Assembly (NCBI RefSeq): GCF_018691265.1
Contig: NW_024881295.1
Location: 14,286,314-14,350,313 of the forward strand
Direction: 5' to 3'
Source of the DNA: Tyto alba
Taxonomy: Eukaryota > Chordata > Aves > Strigiformes > Tytonidae
DNA length: 64,000 bases
Numbering within the stretch: position 1 is the stretch's first letter; each line of letters starts with the position of its first letter. Shown here in pieces: positions 28,601-43,600 of this stretch. Made by a program: the position numbers and the translations under genes. The notes beneath the pieces are model-generated. The model searched no databases and was not told the origin of the DNA. It was given only the letters and a program-made list of their open reading frames with translations.

Positions 28601-31600
28601 ACAAAGACTAGATACAACACGCCTCAGACAGTCTCTCTCTAGATTCATCACAAGGCCAGCCTATTTGTGCCTTTGAGTTTTGGTAAGGCTTGCTGTGAAA
28701 ATGGTAAGTGTGTATTAACTGGAACCACTCCTGTAAAACAGGATGAATCTTGGAAGAATTGATACTGGGCTCTCCTGAGAACTGAAAGTCACAGCTTTTC
28801 TTCACTGTTTGGCAGTATTATTTCTGTTCACTTTGGAATGAACAGTATCAAAGCATGTAAGAAAAATTCTGCTCACACATTTAATGTGTTTTTATTTTTT
28901 TATTCTAGACTATCAGCATAAGAGACCTTATTGCCTCAGCCATCTTGTGCTACTTTTTGCAGGGTTTTTTGTGCTGGAGACCTTAGAATTGAGTTTGGTT
29001 TAGCGCTAACTCATTCCCTTTCTAAATTCAATTTTTACATTAGTCAGTATCTCAACTTACAATTTATTTGACTAACTGCTTAATGACCTATGAAAAAATT
29101 GTTTTAATCTCATACATTTAGTAGATCTGCAGAAGAACATATATCACTCCTTCCCGATCTTTCCACGGGTACTTGTTTAGATATATATAATGAAAACAAC
29201 TCTTTCATATGTTACTGCTGTGTTTCCTTTAGCAGTCTGCATATCTTAATTAATATGAATTGTTACACAAAACAATAAAGGTTTTGTAACTAGGTAATAC
29301 GGCTAAAATGTGATTTTCCAAAATAAAAACCTTATAAATGACTGAAATATGCAATTAAGTCATCCACACCTTTACTGAAACATTCCTTTCCCACTGCAAG
29401 TTCATCACCTTTCTGTTCCTTGTCTGGCTTCCTTGGCAGTTTCTGATGTTTGTGTCAAAAAGTGGCCGAGATCTCATAAGCGAACCGTGTGCAAGACCTG
29501 TTTTTTTTTAAAGACACTATGATGAAGAAACATAGTATAGTTACCACTGGTATGGGGGAGTCAGGCACTCCCATCTGTGTTCCTTAGGACTGTTTATTCC
29601 AAGAGGCTATGAAGACACAGATTTGAGTGTCTCCTGTAGGAATGGATGTGAATCACACAAGTATACACCCAACAGTGAAAACCACTGGTTCATCCGCTCT
29701 ACTCATTGTCTGGAAGCTTTCTAGTAGAGTCCAAGATGCAGTCAGCTTCCCTTAAAAAGCTCATGTACTCAAACTACCACCAAGAATTCAAGAAGCTCAA
29801 GAAACTGCAGTGGACATTATAAACCAATGACCAAAAACTCTCTGATTCAATGCTGAGATTTTCTCTCCAACAGCTTTCTGAAAAGAATGTGCTCCTTTGG
29901 TAGTGACGCAGAGCCACTGATGTGCAATCCTGCCTGCCATTATGTCCTCCTTAGCACTGCAAGGATTATTCTTGCCAGGTGAGTCACTGTCCTTAGAGGG
30001 TTGTCAGCCTCTTTCACTCAGAAATAGGTTCTTAAATATTCCAGAAGAATTTATTGCATGTCAGTCAAGTCTGTAAAGGTATGGTTAAGAGAATTTAAGA
30101 GAACTGGGTGCCAGCTCCCATTCTGATCTCTTTCTCCTTATGCACTGTGCTAGAGAAGGAAGAAAAAGCAGTCATGGTACTTTGGAGATATGATTTCAGA
30201 TGCAGGAGGAGCCAAGAGCCCACTGCTTCAAATAGAAGCAAATTATTCTCATACCTCACTGTGAAGCAATACTTTTTCCCAAGTTCTTGCAGGTGCAAGC
30301 ATTAACATCTTGTATACAGGCATGCTGTGCAAAGCACTGTTTCTACAACTGGCCTCCACCTCCAGTGCATTGCTGGGATCTGCACGTCCCACTGGGCTCA
30401 GCTTCACTCGCTGGTGTGCAGTGAATGGCTTCTGTTGAGTCCTGCAAGGGCTGTACAGCAGTCTGCCTACAGAAGCGGCCTATGCAATCTGCTTTGAATA
30501 TAAAAGTGCATGGGCACCCTACCCCAGCCTGAGCACAGCTCTTAGCATTCTTTTAAAATCCCAGACAATGCAGAGGTGCACATTTTTTGACCTTTTACCA
30601 CCCTTTTTCAAGTCAGTGATCTGTGCAGCTGGCCTCACGTCCAGTGGCTGAACCTCCACCTGGTAGCTGAAGCTGAATCACATCAACACGCTGTGGTTCC
30701 CAGCATACGCCAATAGCTCCTCAAGCCAGCACAAGGAAGACTGTATACAAATTTTGGAAACTTATCTGGGAGAAGAGACATCTGGGCTGTGTTCCTGGTT
30801 CAGTTAACTGCTTTGTGCAAAGGAGAGCAACTTTATTGGGAGTGACTGAGATGCCTACCAGCATATACACTGTGAAAGTGACCTCTGTGTGGGTGAGGAA
30901 CCTCTGTCAGAGAGACCAAGTCCCAGACATTGCAGGCAAGCTTTTTGACCACAGAGCCACTGATAGATCAGCGTTGTGTTACTCTCTCCGCTTTCTGAGT
31001 CTCACAAATGAGACACATGGGAAATACCTGTATTTTATACACATGTTGCAACACATCTAGTTGCTTTGTGCTTCAGGACCTAGGTAGGTGAATGTGTGTA
31101 GGCTCAGCAAGGGCAATGTAAACATCTGTAAGTCTAGGATTTTGTGCTCCCTACATGATAGGCTTACATTATGCATAGCAAAGTGAAAACAGTTTAAGGA
31201 CTGAAAACCACGCCTTCAGTTGCATCAATACAACTGCGTGCAGAGTAAGGCTGCAAACCCGATTATCAAGGCTATGACCATTTAAAAGAAAACATTGACA
31301 ACCAATCATGAAAAACACACAGCAAACTAGCTAACCCTTTTCTGGAGTAATTTTCAACTGTATTACTTTGAAAATTTAGATTGCAATGCAGCATGACAAG
31401 CACTTCTAACAGCACTGCTGAAGGGGCAGCAAATTTTGGTGTAAAGGGCAGGAGCAATTGGCCAGAGGCAGCAAAAAACTTCTAAGGTCAGTTTTGCACA
31501 TGAATCCACTACACTGTGTAAGTAATTTCCCTATATAAAACTAATTACTAAGGTCAAGTTTATCAGAGTTGGTGCTTTCTTATCTTCAGATATAAGATGA

Positions 31601-34600
31601 CAGGGCCTGCCATATCCACAAGATCATCTGCTTTCTTTCTTCCTTTCCTCCTTTTCTTTCTTTCTTTCTGTCTTTCTCTCTTTCTGTCTGTCTTTCTGTC
31701 TGTCTGTCTGTCTGTCTCTCTGTCTGTCTCTCTGTCTTTCATTTAAATCATGGTATCAGTTGAAAAAACATATACAGATACTAAAGCTAGAATTTAAAAC
31801 TACTGTGCAAAATTACTTTCTTCCCAAAACACTACAAATATACAAATCAAACAAAATCCAACTGGAATTTGAGGTTCTCAGCAGTTCTGACAAGTCGGAG
31901 TCTGAAAATCTGGCCCTCAATACATGTACATAGGGCACCAATACATTCTTATTTTTACACCTACCCACAAAGAAAAAGCAAGAGACTGAAATAAGGAAAT
32001 TACAACATATATTCAGATGGATAAGTATCTTGTAAAATGAATAACTATGCAAGGAAAAATCATTAACAATAGAGCCATCTGCTGTATTTCAAAAAAACTA
32101 CACCAGCAAAGAATCTGAAAATGTTAAAATGCTTTACAACCTGAATTCTTTACTATTCCATGTTACAAAAAGTGATCATAATGATTAGAACATCAGTTTA
32201 AATGACAGGAAATGTATATTTGTTACACCTCTACTAGTGAAAAGGAGTATTTACTGGCATAATACTGAACCTCTGTTTCTAATGATACTAATTGATGTTG
32301 TAGTTGAACACATAAAAAGCCTGAAACGCTTCCCATTCCATTTGAAGTAGATAAGCATAGTGTTGTGTAAGGAGACAATGAGGTCAGCAGCAAGCTATGT
32401 ATTTACTTAAATACTGACAAGACACTTGGATGATTTTTTCTTGCTCTAAAATAAGAAGAAATTCCAGGTCTAAAGAGCTTACAGTAGAAAAAAAAAAAAT
32501 CAACATAAAAATGAGGGAAAGTTTAGACTAACCCAAGTGGTTCTTAGTCTATCTTTACACTTCTATCAATATACTTGAAAAGCCCTCTTTCAAACACAGT
32601 GGAAGAAGCAGGTGTCTAGAACAGAGTTCAGAGAACATAGCCTTATCAGCCAATTCCCAGTTTTGCATCTTAAAGGTGGCATTAAAGCACAACCCTAAAA
32701 TCCCGGTTAAACTAGGGAAAATTGTATCAAGTGCAGACCCAGAGCTGCAGAGAGAATATACTGCTGTATCTAAGTCCAGGATCAAACAGGTGCTTTGCTA
32801 CGTTCAGTCTGCAGTGGCTACAGCTGTGCAGAATACCTACAAACTATACACAGCCCCTAAAAACTATCCTGCTCATGGGAATGTTTTTCTTAGCTGAAAG
32901 GTTCGGAATAAAAGACAGACAGGCTCCCAAACATCAGGTCAGGTATAATTGAGTTTTCAAAGACAGGGAAGGCTGAACAACTTTTGAAGTGCCAATTAAC
33001 TGCTGGTGGTGGGTGCCACTGCTTTTGAGTATGCCAGTTAAAACCAGTTATAACCTAGCCCATCCCAGTGCCTACTGGAGCACGCGGTGTTCTTCCCCTC
33101 GCTGCATTTCCAGTACGGCTGGTCTGCCAAACCACACACTAATAGAGGTGGTTAGAAGAAGTGACTGCAAACCAGAAACAAGAGCTGTCAGCATGAGTCT
33201 TTACAGGGAAGTTACCCCTGCATTTAAAGTAAGCTTACGAGCCAGCTACCTACCTACACCACATCTGTAGCTCACCACAACTGCCTGGATAATATGTGTA
33301 TCTACCCCAAATGTATGTGTCCTTATTAAATATACGAGGGATCAGATGTTTGACAACAAAAATTACTTGTTCCTACAAATTTTGTCATTTAGCAGTTTTA
33401 AGCATTATTTAACATTTCATGCAGTTTTTGTAGGCTATGTAAAGAAAGTGACACTTCATTACTACACCTGTAACTTCAGTAATTGCTGCATAATAGTTTT
33501 TTCTACTATCGGCAAAACTAAACTTTCACGACTAGAATTTTTTAAGCTTCATAAATAATACACCAAAGACATTCTTAGCTTAAAAAGAAACCCACATATA
33601 TTTACCTGCCATCATAGCTATCATACTGGCTTTGTAGATGTTAGCAAGGGACCCCAGTTCACCTGTTGCCAAGATTGTTTTCATATGAGCTTCTCCACAG
33701 GCCTCACGGCACTGACGGATCTCCTTGTAGAGACCTGGGGATAAAAGCATGTGAAAATGATCAAAGTTGCCTGAGAGACATTTTCAAGTATGGCTGTAAT
33801 TTCCACTTCTGGATTAATTTCCAATCTTATAATTAGTCATAGCACTCAAGAACTTAAGTTTTGTAAGTTCAATAAATTTAATGACTGGAGGTAATTAACA
33901 ATGCTACACAGTTTAAGACAAGACTTAATAGCTATTAATGTCGATTCTCTCAAAACTAAGGATGTGCAAAGTATGCCAAACACTCATGAATACATCAGGA
34001 GTAAAAAATGCTATGATAGTCAAGATTGATTTTAAAACAGCTTTTCCAGCAATAAGTATGGTAGCACACTGAATCACTACTCAGGTATAGTTATGTTTTC
34101 CTGCCCATATCACATCATCATCCTCTCTAACCCCTTCAGCCACATTGTCCCTGTTTTGAGTGAGTGGTGGGGTTTTTTGGTAGCAGGGGAGGGGGCTATA
34201 GGGGTGGCCCCCTGTGAGAAGCCTCTTGAAGCTCCCCCAGCTCCAGGTCAGCTCCACCTCTGCACCAAACCTGAGCCAGTCAGCTGCGCCCCTGTGATAA
34301 CGTATTTAAGAAGAGACATGGTGAGGAGGAGTTGCGGCAGCTGCGTGAACACCAAGGTCAGTGGAGGAATGGAGGGAGGAAGGAGGGGGGAGGTGTGCCG
34401 GAGCAGAGACCCCCCTGTATCCTGTGGTGAGATGGCAGGGAGGCCCCCCCCGCCACCCATGAAGATCTACAGTGGAGCAGACACTGATTTATGGCCCGTG
34501 TTTCGCTTGGATGATCAAGGTGTCTATGCCCAAAGAAGGCCGGGGTCTTGTGGGAAAAAGTAGCTCCTGCTGTTGTAGTTCAGCACTGGGAGGATTGCAG

Positions 34601-37600
34601 CATGCGGGGGTGTCCCACATCAGAGCAGCTCGGGAAGGGCTGCAGCCGTGGGAGGGAATCCAGCTGGAGAAAGTTGGTGTCCCACGCTGGAGCAGCATAA
34701 GGAAATGCTGCAGCCTGTGGGAGGGACTCATGTCGGAGAAAGTTTGTGGAGGACTGTCTCCTGTGAGAGGGGGACTACGATGGAGCACGGGGAAGAAGCT
34801 CCAGAAGCTCCCCCTACTGAAGATGGAAGAAGTGGCAGCACTGACTGCACCCCCCATTCCCTGCCCCTGCGCCACTGCGGGAGGAGGTAGAGATATTGGG
34901 AGCAGAGCTGAGCCCGGGAAGAAGGGAGGGGTGGGGGGAAGGTGTTCTCAAGATGTGGCAATGCTTCTCACTGTCCTACTCTGTTAAGTGTTGTTAGTGT
35001 CTGTAATAAATGTACATTCTTTTTTTCTTCCCCTAATGAGTCTGCCTTTTGCCTATGACCATAATGAGTGATTTGCTCCTCCCGGTCCTATCTCAAATTC
35101 CAAGCCTGGCTTATTTGTCCCTCCTCATCGCTGGGAGAGAAGGGATGTGTGAGCAGCTGCGTGGTGCTCAACTGCCCTCTGAGCTCAAACCACGACACAC
35201 ATTTGCCAAAGGGCTCAGTCTAAAAGACAACAAAGGTGTGACCAAGTTGTCTAATTACAAATATTAGTGACACCTGAGATGCCATGAAACATCCCCCTTG
35301 GCTTTCAGCTGTCACTCCTGGAGGCTCCACATCTCCCTTTGGTTTCCCAATGTTCCCCCTAGTACCATGGGACCATCTCAGAAAGTCTGATTATGGACCT
35401 TAACATCTGTGTTTAGGCACCTGAATCCCACTTTAAGCTTCATGAAAACAAGAATTTCCTAAAAAAATCAATGCACTCTGCTAACATCCCTGGTGAGGAG
35501 AGACCAAGGCCTGGGATCACACCTCAAGGACCAGCAAATCCACATGGATTTGTGTTTAAAAACCACCTCAAGTAGTTGCATTGCCCACAAGGTTGCCAAG
35601 GACTTGGACCATCCTGTGCTGTGACCTCAGATGGCCCTGTCAATGGTAAGGAAGTATGGCGGCAGGAGGGCCAGCAGGACAACATCTATCTAGCATGCTG
35701 TGGAGCTACAGTTCCAAGGACAGAGCTGGACCCTCGCTTCTGATGCCTGTGCTCACTGAGGAAGCCAGCTGGAGTTCAGGAAGGAGGTTTGATGTGAGCC
35801 ACTGTTACACACACAAGCACTGCCACTCTCACTGACACAGACAGCAGGACCAACTTGCAGAAAGCCTTTTAGATCAGAGATAAAGCAGACCATTATTTCT
35901 GTATCCTCACACCCCTTGGAAAACAAAAAGCAAGGCCTGCCCTGGAGTTGCCCCTCCTTCCCCACAGAGAGCCCCACCGCCTTTGGAGGGCCTCTTGCTA
36001 TCAGTCTGTCTTCTGACCTACAGCTCTCCCTTCGCCCTCATCTCTGAGCAGTCAGCGTGTCCCTGGGACAAAGCAGCACACATCCCACCAGCTCACCGCT
36101 TCTCAGTGAAATGCCACAACCTGCTGGCCACCAGCCGCAGCCAGGGCAACGCAGGGCCAGGGAGGACAGGCCAGCATTCAGCTGCTCGTGGACACTGTCC
36201 AGAACAGACCACCCACTCACAAACTCCTGCTTTCAGATTTAGGGGGTGTCATAGCCAGAGGCATACTTACCTTTCTAATAGTTTTATATTTTCACAGAGT
36301 CAGTAAGAACCAGAATAAATTTGGACATAACGGACTGTAAAAAGGCTAGACCTTGTGGACCTGGTCCAGTAATGCAACACAGGGAGCATAGGGAAACCCT
36401 CCCACCCTTTTTGGTAAAATTCAGCATCACTCCCACAAAATTTTAAACATAGGGAGACTAAAAGAGCCAGATATTATGGAAACATAACTGTTAGAACCTG
36501 GCCACTTTGGGATGTTTAAGACTCCTCCAATGTAGAGAGAAAAGCAGCTCTTACATTATAAAGCCACCATTTCTGGAATTTTAATTTTAAAAAAAAAAAA
36601 GATGCAAAATAAGCAAACAGGATCCTTTGCAAGAGAATCCTTTTCACACATCATACTCAATCTTCAAACATTTAATCAAAATGTTCTTTTATGGAAAGCT
36701 AAAATACAGCTTTTAATAAATCTTTCTTGCTAAAAAGGTGTAGGATATGGCTATGAAGACTCAATTTTTTCAGCAATACTAGATTTCTTTTCCCTTCAGA
36801 CCTCAAGTGAGACTTGGAAACATACAGTAGGGTTTGCCAGCTGCTGTACGGTTGGACCTCCCCTCCACCCGCGATGCAGCTGCATCCTATTGCTGCCATG
36901 GGCACACCGGGTGGCCGGGGCTGCAATCGCTGGGGTGGTCCTCTGAGGCACACTACACACATTAGTAGACAACTAGCTAATGCACTTAGCAAGTCCCTTT
37001 ATAGACCCCAGGCATCACCTTGTTTCTTACTGTGTACCAAAGGTGTGAATTAATCAGTACTAGCATGCAGTCTAACATGTTTTATTGATCAATTGATCAT
37101 ACTCCAGAAACCTACATCAAATCGAGACTCAAAAAGGAAATACAAAGAACCTGTGCTATTTTCTTGTGCAGTTGATAACACTGCTCATGTTAGATCCAAA
37201 TGCATTCTCTTTTCGTGGGGTGACTCTTTCCTGAAGCTTTTGGAAAGCCAGAGAAGGCAGCTTTCATGTCCTTCTAGTTTCGGTAACAAGAAGAAAAGAC
37301 TCGAGTTTTCTCTACTTTTAAGACACGCCACCAAAAATGTCAAAAGAAAATCAACAAAATGTACATTTAGGTTGGATTCCATGAAAAGAAATTATATCCT
37401 CATAGCTGTTGTTCACTGGAGTTAGTACCGCAGCTACAGCATCCTCCCTATTGTTGGAAGGTACTTTTATATGTAATTAGTGCCAAGATCATTTGAACAG
37501 TCTCACTATCTGACAGCACGCATCAACCCACGGGCAGGAACAACTGGGAATCTTCAATCATCCATGTCTATCAGGTTAGCTGAGGTGGTGGAAAAGTGGG

Positions 37601-40600
37601 CATATTTTAATGGGGCAAGTGTGTAGGTAATAAATACTGCTCCTTATTCAGAGACTAATTATTGCAGATTGCAGACAATAGCTGGCATTCATAGGACATT
37701 CTCAACTCTACAGTAAAAGCACAGATAGAAACGCAACTACCTCTGGGACAGAGAAAATTAACCAGAGCACCCAGTCCCACTGCAAGCAGGAACTGCTTTG
37801 ATACAGAACAAGTGCAAAAACTCCTACTCCTTTCAAAAATAAAAAAGAAGTTTCAGTACTCAGATTTAAATGAAGGCACAAATAACTTGATTATCCTGAA
37901 ACTTCCTCACAAAGTGTGGGTAGAGTTAATCACACTTAAAATGCACTCAGTGTTTTAAGGGGTCCTGAGCTGCTTCTGCAACAGTCTGTGCTGCCAAAAA
38001 GTCCACCACTTAAATACTCAGTTCCATCAAACTGAACAAGAGCATAAGCAGGCTGGACACTGCCGTTCTGGGAATATCTGCAACCTGTGCAGAACACCAG
38101 TAACTGACACAGCAGATAGAGCTTCTCTGGTTAGCAGCAGCGGCACAAATATTTTGGCAAAAACCTTTATTGCATAAAACCCTGCAGGCATATCTTCAAC
38201 TGTGAGCTAAGACCACCATGAAGAGGTTGCAAGAGACACTCCTTCTGGCTGCTAAAAACAAGGAAAAGAAAATCAGGAGCTCTCAAATCAAATGGCCAGT
38301 ACTGAGTAGCATCTTGAACAGAGCACCAACACTACCCATTCTAAAAGAAGTCTAAGTCTTAAGCCAGGACGGGGAAAAAAAGAAACAAAACAATGCAAAC
38401 CAAACCAACCAACCAACCAACCAAACAAACAAAAACCCAAAGCAAGCCAACCTATATAAAATCACAGAATGGTTTGGGTTGGAAGGGACCTTAAAGATCA
38501 CCTAGTTCCAGCCCCCCTGCCCTGGGCAGGGCCCCCTTCCCCCAGCCCAGGGGGCTCCCAGCCCCGTCCAACCTGGCCTTGAACCCTTCCAGGGAGGGGG
38601 CACCCACAGCTGCTCTGGGCACCCTGGGCCAGGGTCTCACCACCCTCACAGTAAAGAGTTTCTTCCTTATATCTAATCTAAATCTATGCTTTTTCAGTTT
38701 AAAACCATTACCTCTTGTCCTATCACTACACCCCCGGACAAAGAGTCCCTTCCCGTTCTTCCTGCAGGCCCCCTTTCAGTACTGGCAGGCCGCTATAAGG
38801 TCTCCCCAGAGCCTTCTCTTCTCCAGGCTGAACAACCCCAACTCTCTCAGCCTGGCCTCACAGGGGAGGTGCTCCAGCCCCCTGATCATCTTTGTGGCCT
38901 CCTCTGGACCCACTCGAGCAGGTCCATGTCCTTCTGATGCTGGGGGCCCCAGAGCTGGACACAGCACTGCAGGGGGGGTCTCACGAGAGCAGAGTAGAGG
39001 GGGAGAATCCCCCCCTCGACCTGCTGGCCACACTGCTCTTCATGCAGCCCAGGAATATATTTGGAGCCAGATGCTCAGTGATGTAGTCTGTGGTAGCTCC
39101 ACTGACTTAGCTGTTAAAATGCATGTGACATAAGAACTCTTATACTTTACACCCACTTACTTAAGATATCTTACTGCTTTCATGAACTTTAGATCTGCTT
39201 TTATTGGATGCATTTATAGAAGTCAGAAAAATTCGGCTTTTATAGGAAAAAAAATACTTTCATAGCTGTGGTTTTAATTTCACTGTTATAAAAGATATGT
39301 GTTGAAAGGTGTCTTTTTTGTAGTTTTCTTAAATTCTAACTATTCAGTACATTATATTGATTTTTAGCAGCTATTAAATACACCAAAGAAAATGTTCCTC
39401 CCCCTACACATTTCTCAAGCAAACATCCCTGACAATTACTGCTGGCTATAATCTGCCATAGATTCTCTACATGGTCTTTTGCCTTGGTCTAATACATTTG
39501 TCCTAAAAATCGTAAAATATAGCGGATAATCCATATCTCCTACACAGGAAATGAAAATGTTAAGGGGAAAAAAAACACAGCTTAAATTTTTATGAAACAG
39601 CTCTTCTCCAAAAATGTGGAGCTAAGACCACTTTTTCTTTCCTTTTTTTTTTATTCAGCTTATTTGCTATTTTTATCTAGTCAGTCACATTGACTGATGT
39701 TAAGGGTAGAAACTGGGATGAGGAGGGAAGATGTTTTGATTTTTGTTAGACCAAAAGATCAAGGTAATCATGATGGGAAACTGGAAAATGAGCTGGAGTC
39801 CCTTCTGTCTTGCACATTAATGGCAGGTTTGTTAACAAAATGACAAGCGCAAGGCTATCAGCACAACACGACTCTTTCAGTTCTGCTCTCAGACACATAT
39901 GTGCAACTCCAGGCTCCAGTGATTCACATGAAACAGAAAACAGAGCTTGGCTTCAGGAGTCTGAGCTGCTGCTGACAATGTAAGACAGAAATTGTGCAAC
40001 TAGACTTCAAGATCTGAAGCCAGCTTGCACATCTAGAAAATGGTAAATCCAGCTATAATATTTCTGAACAATATGTGGAGTCTTTTCCAAATCTCTGGAG
40101 CGGGAAGTGTATTTCCTCTGCCCTATTTATAAAGTATGTAGCACAAAAGGGGGCCCCAATCCCTGAACAAAGCCTCTAAACTAACAGTTGAATAATTAAC
40201 GGAATTGAAAGTCAGCTTTCATAATGAGGTTATACCTACTGTATTTCATGGATGAAGCCACGTTCAAACTTCTTAGAATATACTTGGGTTTTTCCCTTTT
40301 CTTGTAGGAAAATTCAACCGACATAGAGCAAACGATGGGTTAACAATACCTCCAAAGCTGCTGATAGTGTAGTTATGTCCAGGTGTTTGCTAAAAGCTGT
40401 GGCACTAGAAGTAACATTACAGCACCCTAGACAACTTCAGAAGGTACAGCAACTCCAACATACTAATTGATAACAAGGAAATAAAAGAAATAAATCCAGT
40501 TTCTCTGTTGGTCAACTTCACTCTTTACATACAGGCTCCACATTCTGTGCCTAAAGACAGCACCTAAATTGTGATTTTTAAGCTTAATCTATACTCTGTC

Positions 40601-43600
40601 AACTGATAGAAGACAATGGTTGAGTAAACTATTGTAATGTAGTATTGCTTTAAAAGCTAATAGGTTGTAAAAGGTATATAAGTTCATAAACTTAAATCTC
40701 ATTTAATGTTATTTTCCGAAGTAAATTAGCTGTCCAATAAAGCTGCTTTGATGTTCAGCACTGTTAAAAAGATCTTAACAATTACTTCATAAAGATCTAG
40801 AAAATATATTCTGAGTGTCATAAAAAGCTTCAACAATATTTAAGAACTGATTTAAAATAGCTTGACATAATTGGACATACACTAAAATATTTAATAACCA
40901 AACAAGCTTTTGAAACAAATCACAAAGCAACACTATTCTATCATGGCAACCCCAATTATTGCACAGGCTAGAAGAAAAGGTAAAAATATATGGACAGTAA
41001 GATAAAGCACTCTACCACATACATATTTTTGTCAAAAACTCCTGAAGTTGTGAAGACAGGCAGCATGAGAAAATAACGATAAAAATATATTAGTGTTACA
41101 AGCATAACCAGAGGTTCTGTCATAACTGCAAGGCACTATTTAGTGAAGCACCTTGAACACAGGCATAATTACTGCACTAGACTTTTCAATTTTATGTAAT
41201 ATAGGGATCCATCCTAAAAAAGACTTCTTAATCCCTTCTTCTAGCTTCCTTAAACATACTTTATACATTGCTGTGTATCATATCTAACTATTAGATAGAG
41301 GTGGAAACATGCATGTTCACCCAGGTAACATATATCTATTGAAAGCTAACTAAGAAGTCAGAACACTAGATTTCCACCAAATTATTCAAATTGCCTATTG
41401 AAATTTTTTTTTTTGGTAAGGCAAGTTAAATATTGTAATTTTTCACCCTGTAGCATTATCTGGATGGCAAGTAAATTCTGTTTCTCAGGTAGCCTTTTTC
41501 AAGACCATGTAAATATGTGCCATACACAGATTGCCGTTCATGAATAAACTTTCAGAAAACATTTGGAAATAATTTCAATTCTGCTCTCAGTAAAAACAAA
41601 TGTAAACTAAACATTCCTCAGAAAAGGATTGCTTTCAACCCTGTCATGACTTCAGCTCTGAACAAAAGAATATGCATACCAAATCAAAAGTCACCTCTAA
41701 TTTACTTAGGTAGTAAACTGACAGTTTTATACTACATCCATCATTGCTATGTCTGTGTACTCCTCCCCTGTAACTTGTGATCATAAAAAACCAATTCCTT
41801 TCTCATATAGAAAACCTTAAAGTATGTCCAGTTCATTTCAATCACTGGTACAAACTTTCTCTCTGAATCTAGCCCCGTATTCCTCCTCTGAGTTCTCCTT
41901 CACATAATTCCAAGCAATACAACCTCTAGCCTGCATTTGCAATTGCCTACATGCACTAACTTTCTGATCTCTGCTCTATGCAACTTTCACTTAACAGTGG
42001 TTTGTACCATGAAGGCTGAAGCATGGTAACCACAATTATGTCCGAAATTGCTACAAGACAGACTTTTTCAGACATAATTGCAAGTTGCGGCTTAAGTCTA
42101 GTTTAGTGGTCTTTTTTTAGTCTTAGTGACAGGTCACTGACCCAGCTCACTTTGTAATCAAGACCAATCCCAGTGGAACACAGGTCCTGGAGGGGGTACC
42201 TGCTTTATAGACCATAATGTAGACCCTAACAAAGATACAGTGTAGGAAGGTGTGCATATAGTCTTACTGCCAGCTGCTACAGAAGTTATTCTGTCTTATT
42301 TAAAACCATTCAATCATCCAGTCTCCATATTCCAGCAATTTCTGAGACTAGACCTGAACTTAAAATAGTCACTCTGAAAGAAACAAATGTCTGCAACAAT
42401 GCCCATTATCAAGAAATGTAACGTTTGTAAAGCTGCATATATTTAAGAGAACCAGGATGGAGATGGTAAATACTACAAGAAAGGTCAAGATGTTACATCA
42501 ATTGGAAACAAGGGTATCAGTTCTGAAAACACAGATGCAGAAAATATGTAGGTTTTTTGGTTCATTTTTAACTGCTAATTGAAAGAAGACCAAAATCAGA
42601 AAATATGATCTGTTACCATGATGACTGTATTTACTTAACCAAACTCAGGTTATCAATGGTCCTTTATGAAGTCTTCCAAGCAAACAAGCTATTATGGCGC
42701 TGTATTATAAAACTAAATGGAAAAATTCACTCCAAGACAATGATGTGCTTACCTTCACATGGATATTAGCTATAGGAGCACTGTCAGCACTTAAGGCAAA
42801 ACATTAAGGAGGCAATTAGAGCAAAAAACATCTTCAGCATTATTGTTCTTACTAATTAGTAGTAGTCTACAGACACAAGAACATTAATAATAGCATGAAC
42901 AGTCAATTTGTACCCTCAACTATCAGGAAAAATAAAACAACCAAAATCCATATTTTTGTCAAGAATTGAAACGTGTATTTAACAAGGTATCATCTACATT
43001 AGCAACCCCTTGGGGGTTTTAGCAAAACTGTTCAAATAATTAGGCATTCACTTCCATTTCACTTACTATTTTTTTAATCCTATACACAAAATCCTCTAAA
43101 GGCGTAGAAGGAATAGACCTGAATTTTCAAAACACAAAGTCATTCTGCATGCCCAGCCTGATAAAACTTGTAACAGCATTCTTTTCAAAAAATGCAACCA
43201 TCCATCATAAATTAGTTAAATCGTTTTTATCTAGTTCAGTGCCCCAGATTACTCTTAGGGGAAGGACCAATTCTTCAAGCACTGATGTGAAGACTTAGGG
43301 AAGAGACAAAGACAGAACTTGAATGTGCATATACAGAGGTTTAGGTTCTTTGCCAAAGGGTAGGTACTTACCTTCCCACTGGCCAGTCAGCACCAGACTC
43401 CTGCTAATGACAATGTCAATCTCTCTGGCACCATATTCCACAGCTAGCTTTATTTCAGCCAGTTTGGTTTCTAGAGGAGTTTGTCCAGATGGAAACCCAG
43501 CAGCCACTAGCAATAAAGGGAATGCAGGCAGAAAGAAGAAAATGATTTATAAAGTGACCATACTTCTTTTATACCTACCATGACTCAAAAAATCTAAAGG

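Larger units (their letters stand above)
10366..33605 (-). other. DERA: DERA intron 6 (23 kb, largest intron)
   Basis: Bounded by GTAAAT at exon 6 and TTTTCAG at exon 7. It is AT-rich and almost free of recognisable transposons. I see only a 20-bp tandem duplication (13242-13283), homopolymer tracts (A near 18167-18187, T near 21700-21715) and a polypyrimidine tract (31630-31741). No internal exon or antisense gene could be supported. Confidence 0.85.
33735..43371 (-). other. DERA: DERA intron 5
   Basis: 9.6 kb, GTAAGT to CCCCAG. It hosts the solo LTR (34146-35197), a (CCAA)n stretch and a truncated CR1 LINE. The remainder, especially 39066-43371, is AT-rich and shows nothing I can name. Confidence 0.85.

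Noticed and set aside
34093..34987. Overlapping open frames of 80-171 codons on both strands
   Set aside because: They fall within or run into the solo LTR, whose GC-rich sequence keeps frames open. No retroviral protein motif is present.
38579..39133. 184-codon plus-strand open frame
   Set aside because: It is antisense to the CR1 LINE at 38459-39065; no coding role.
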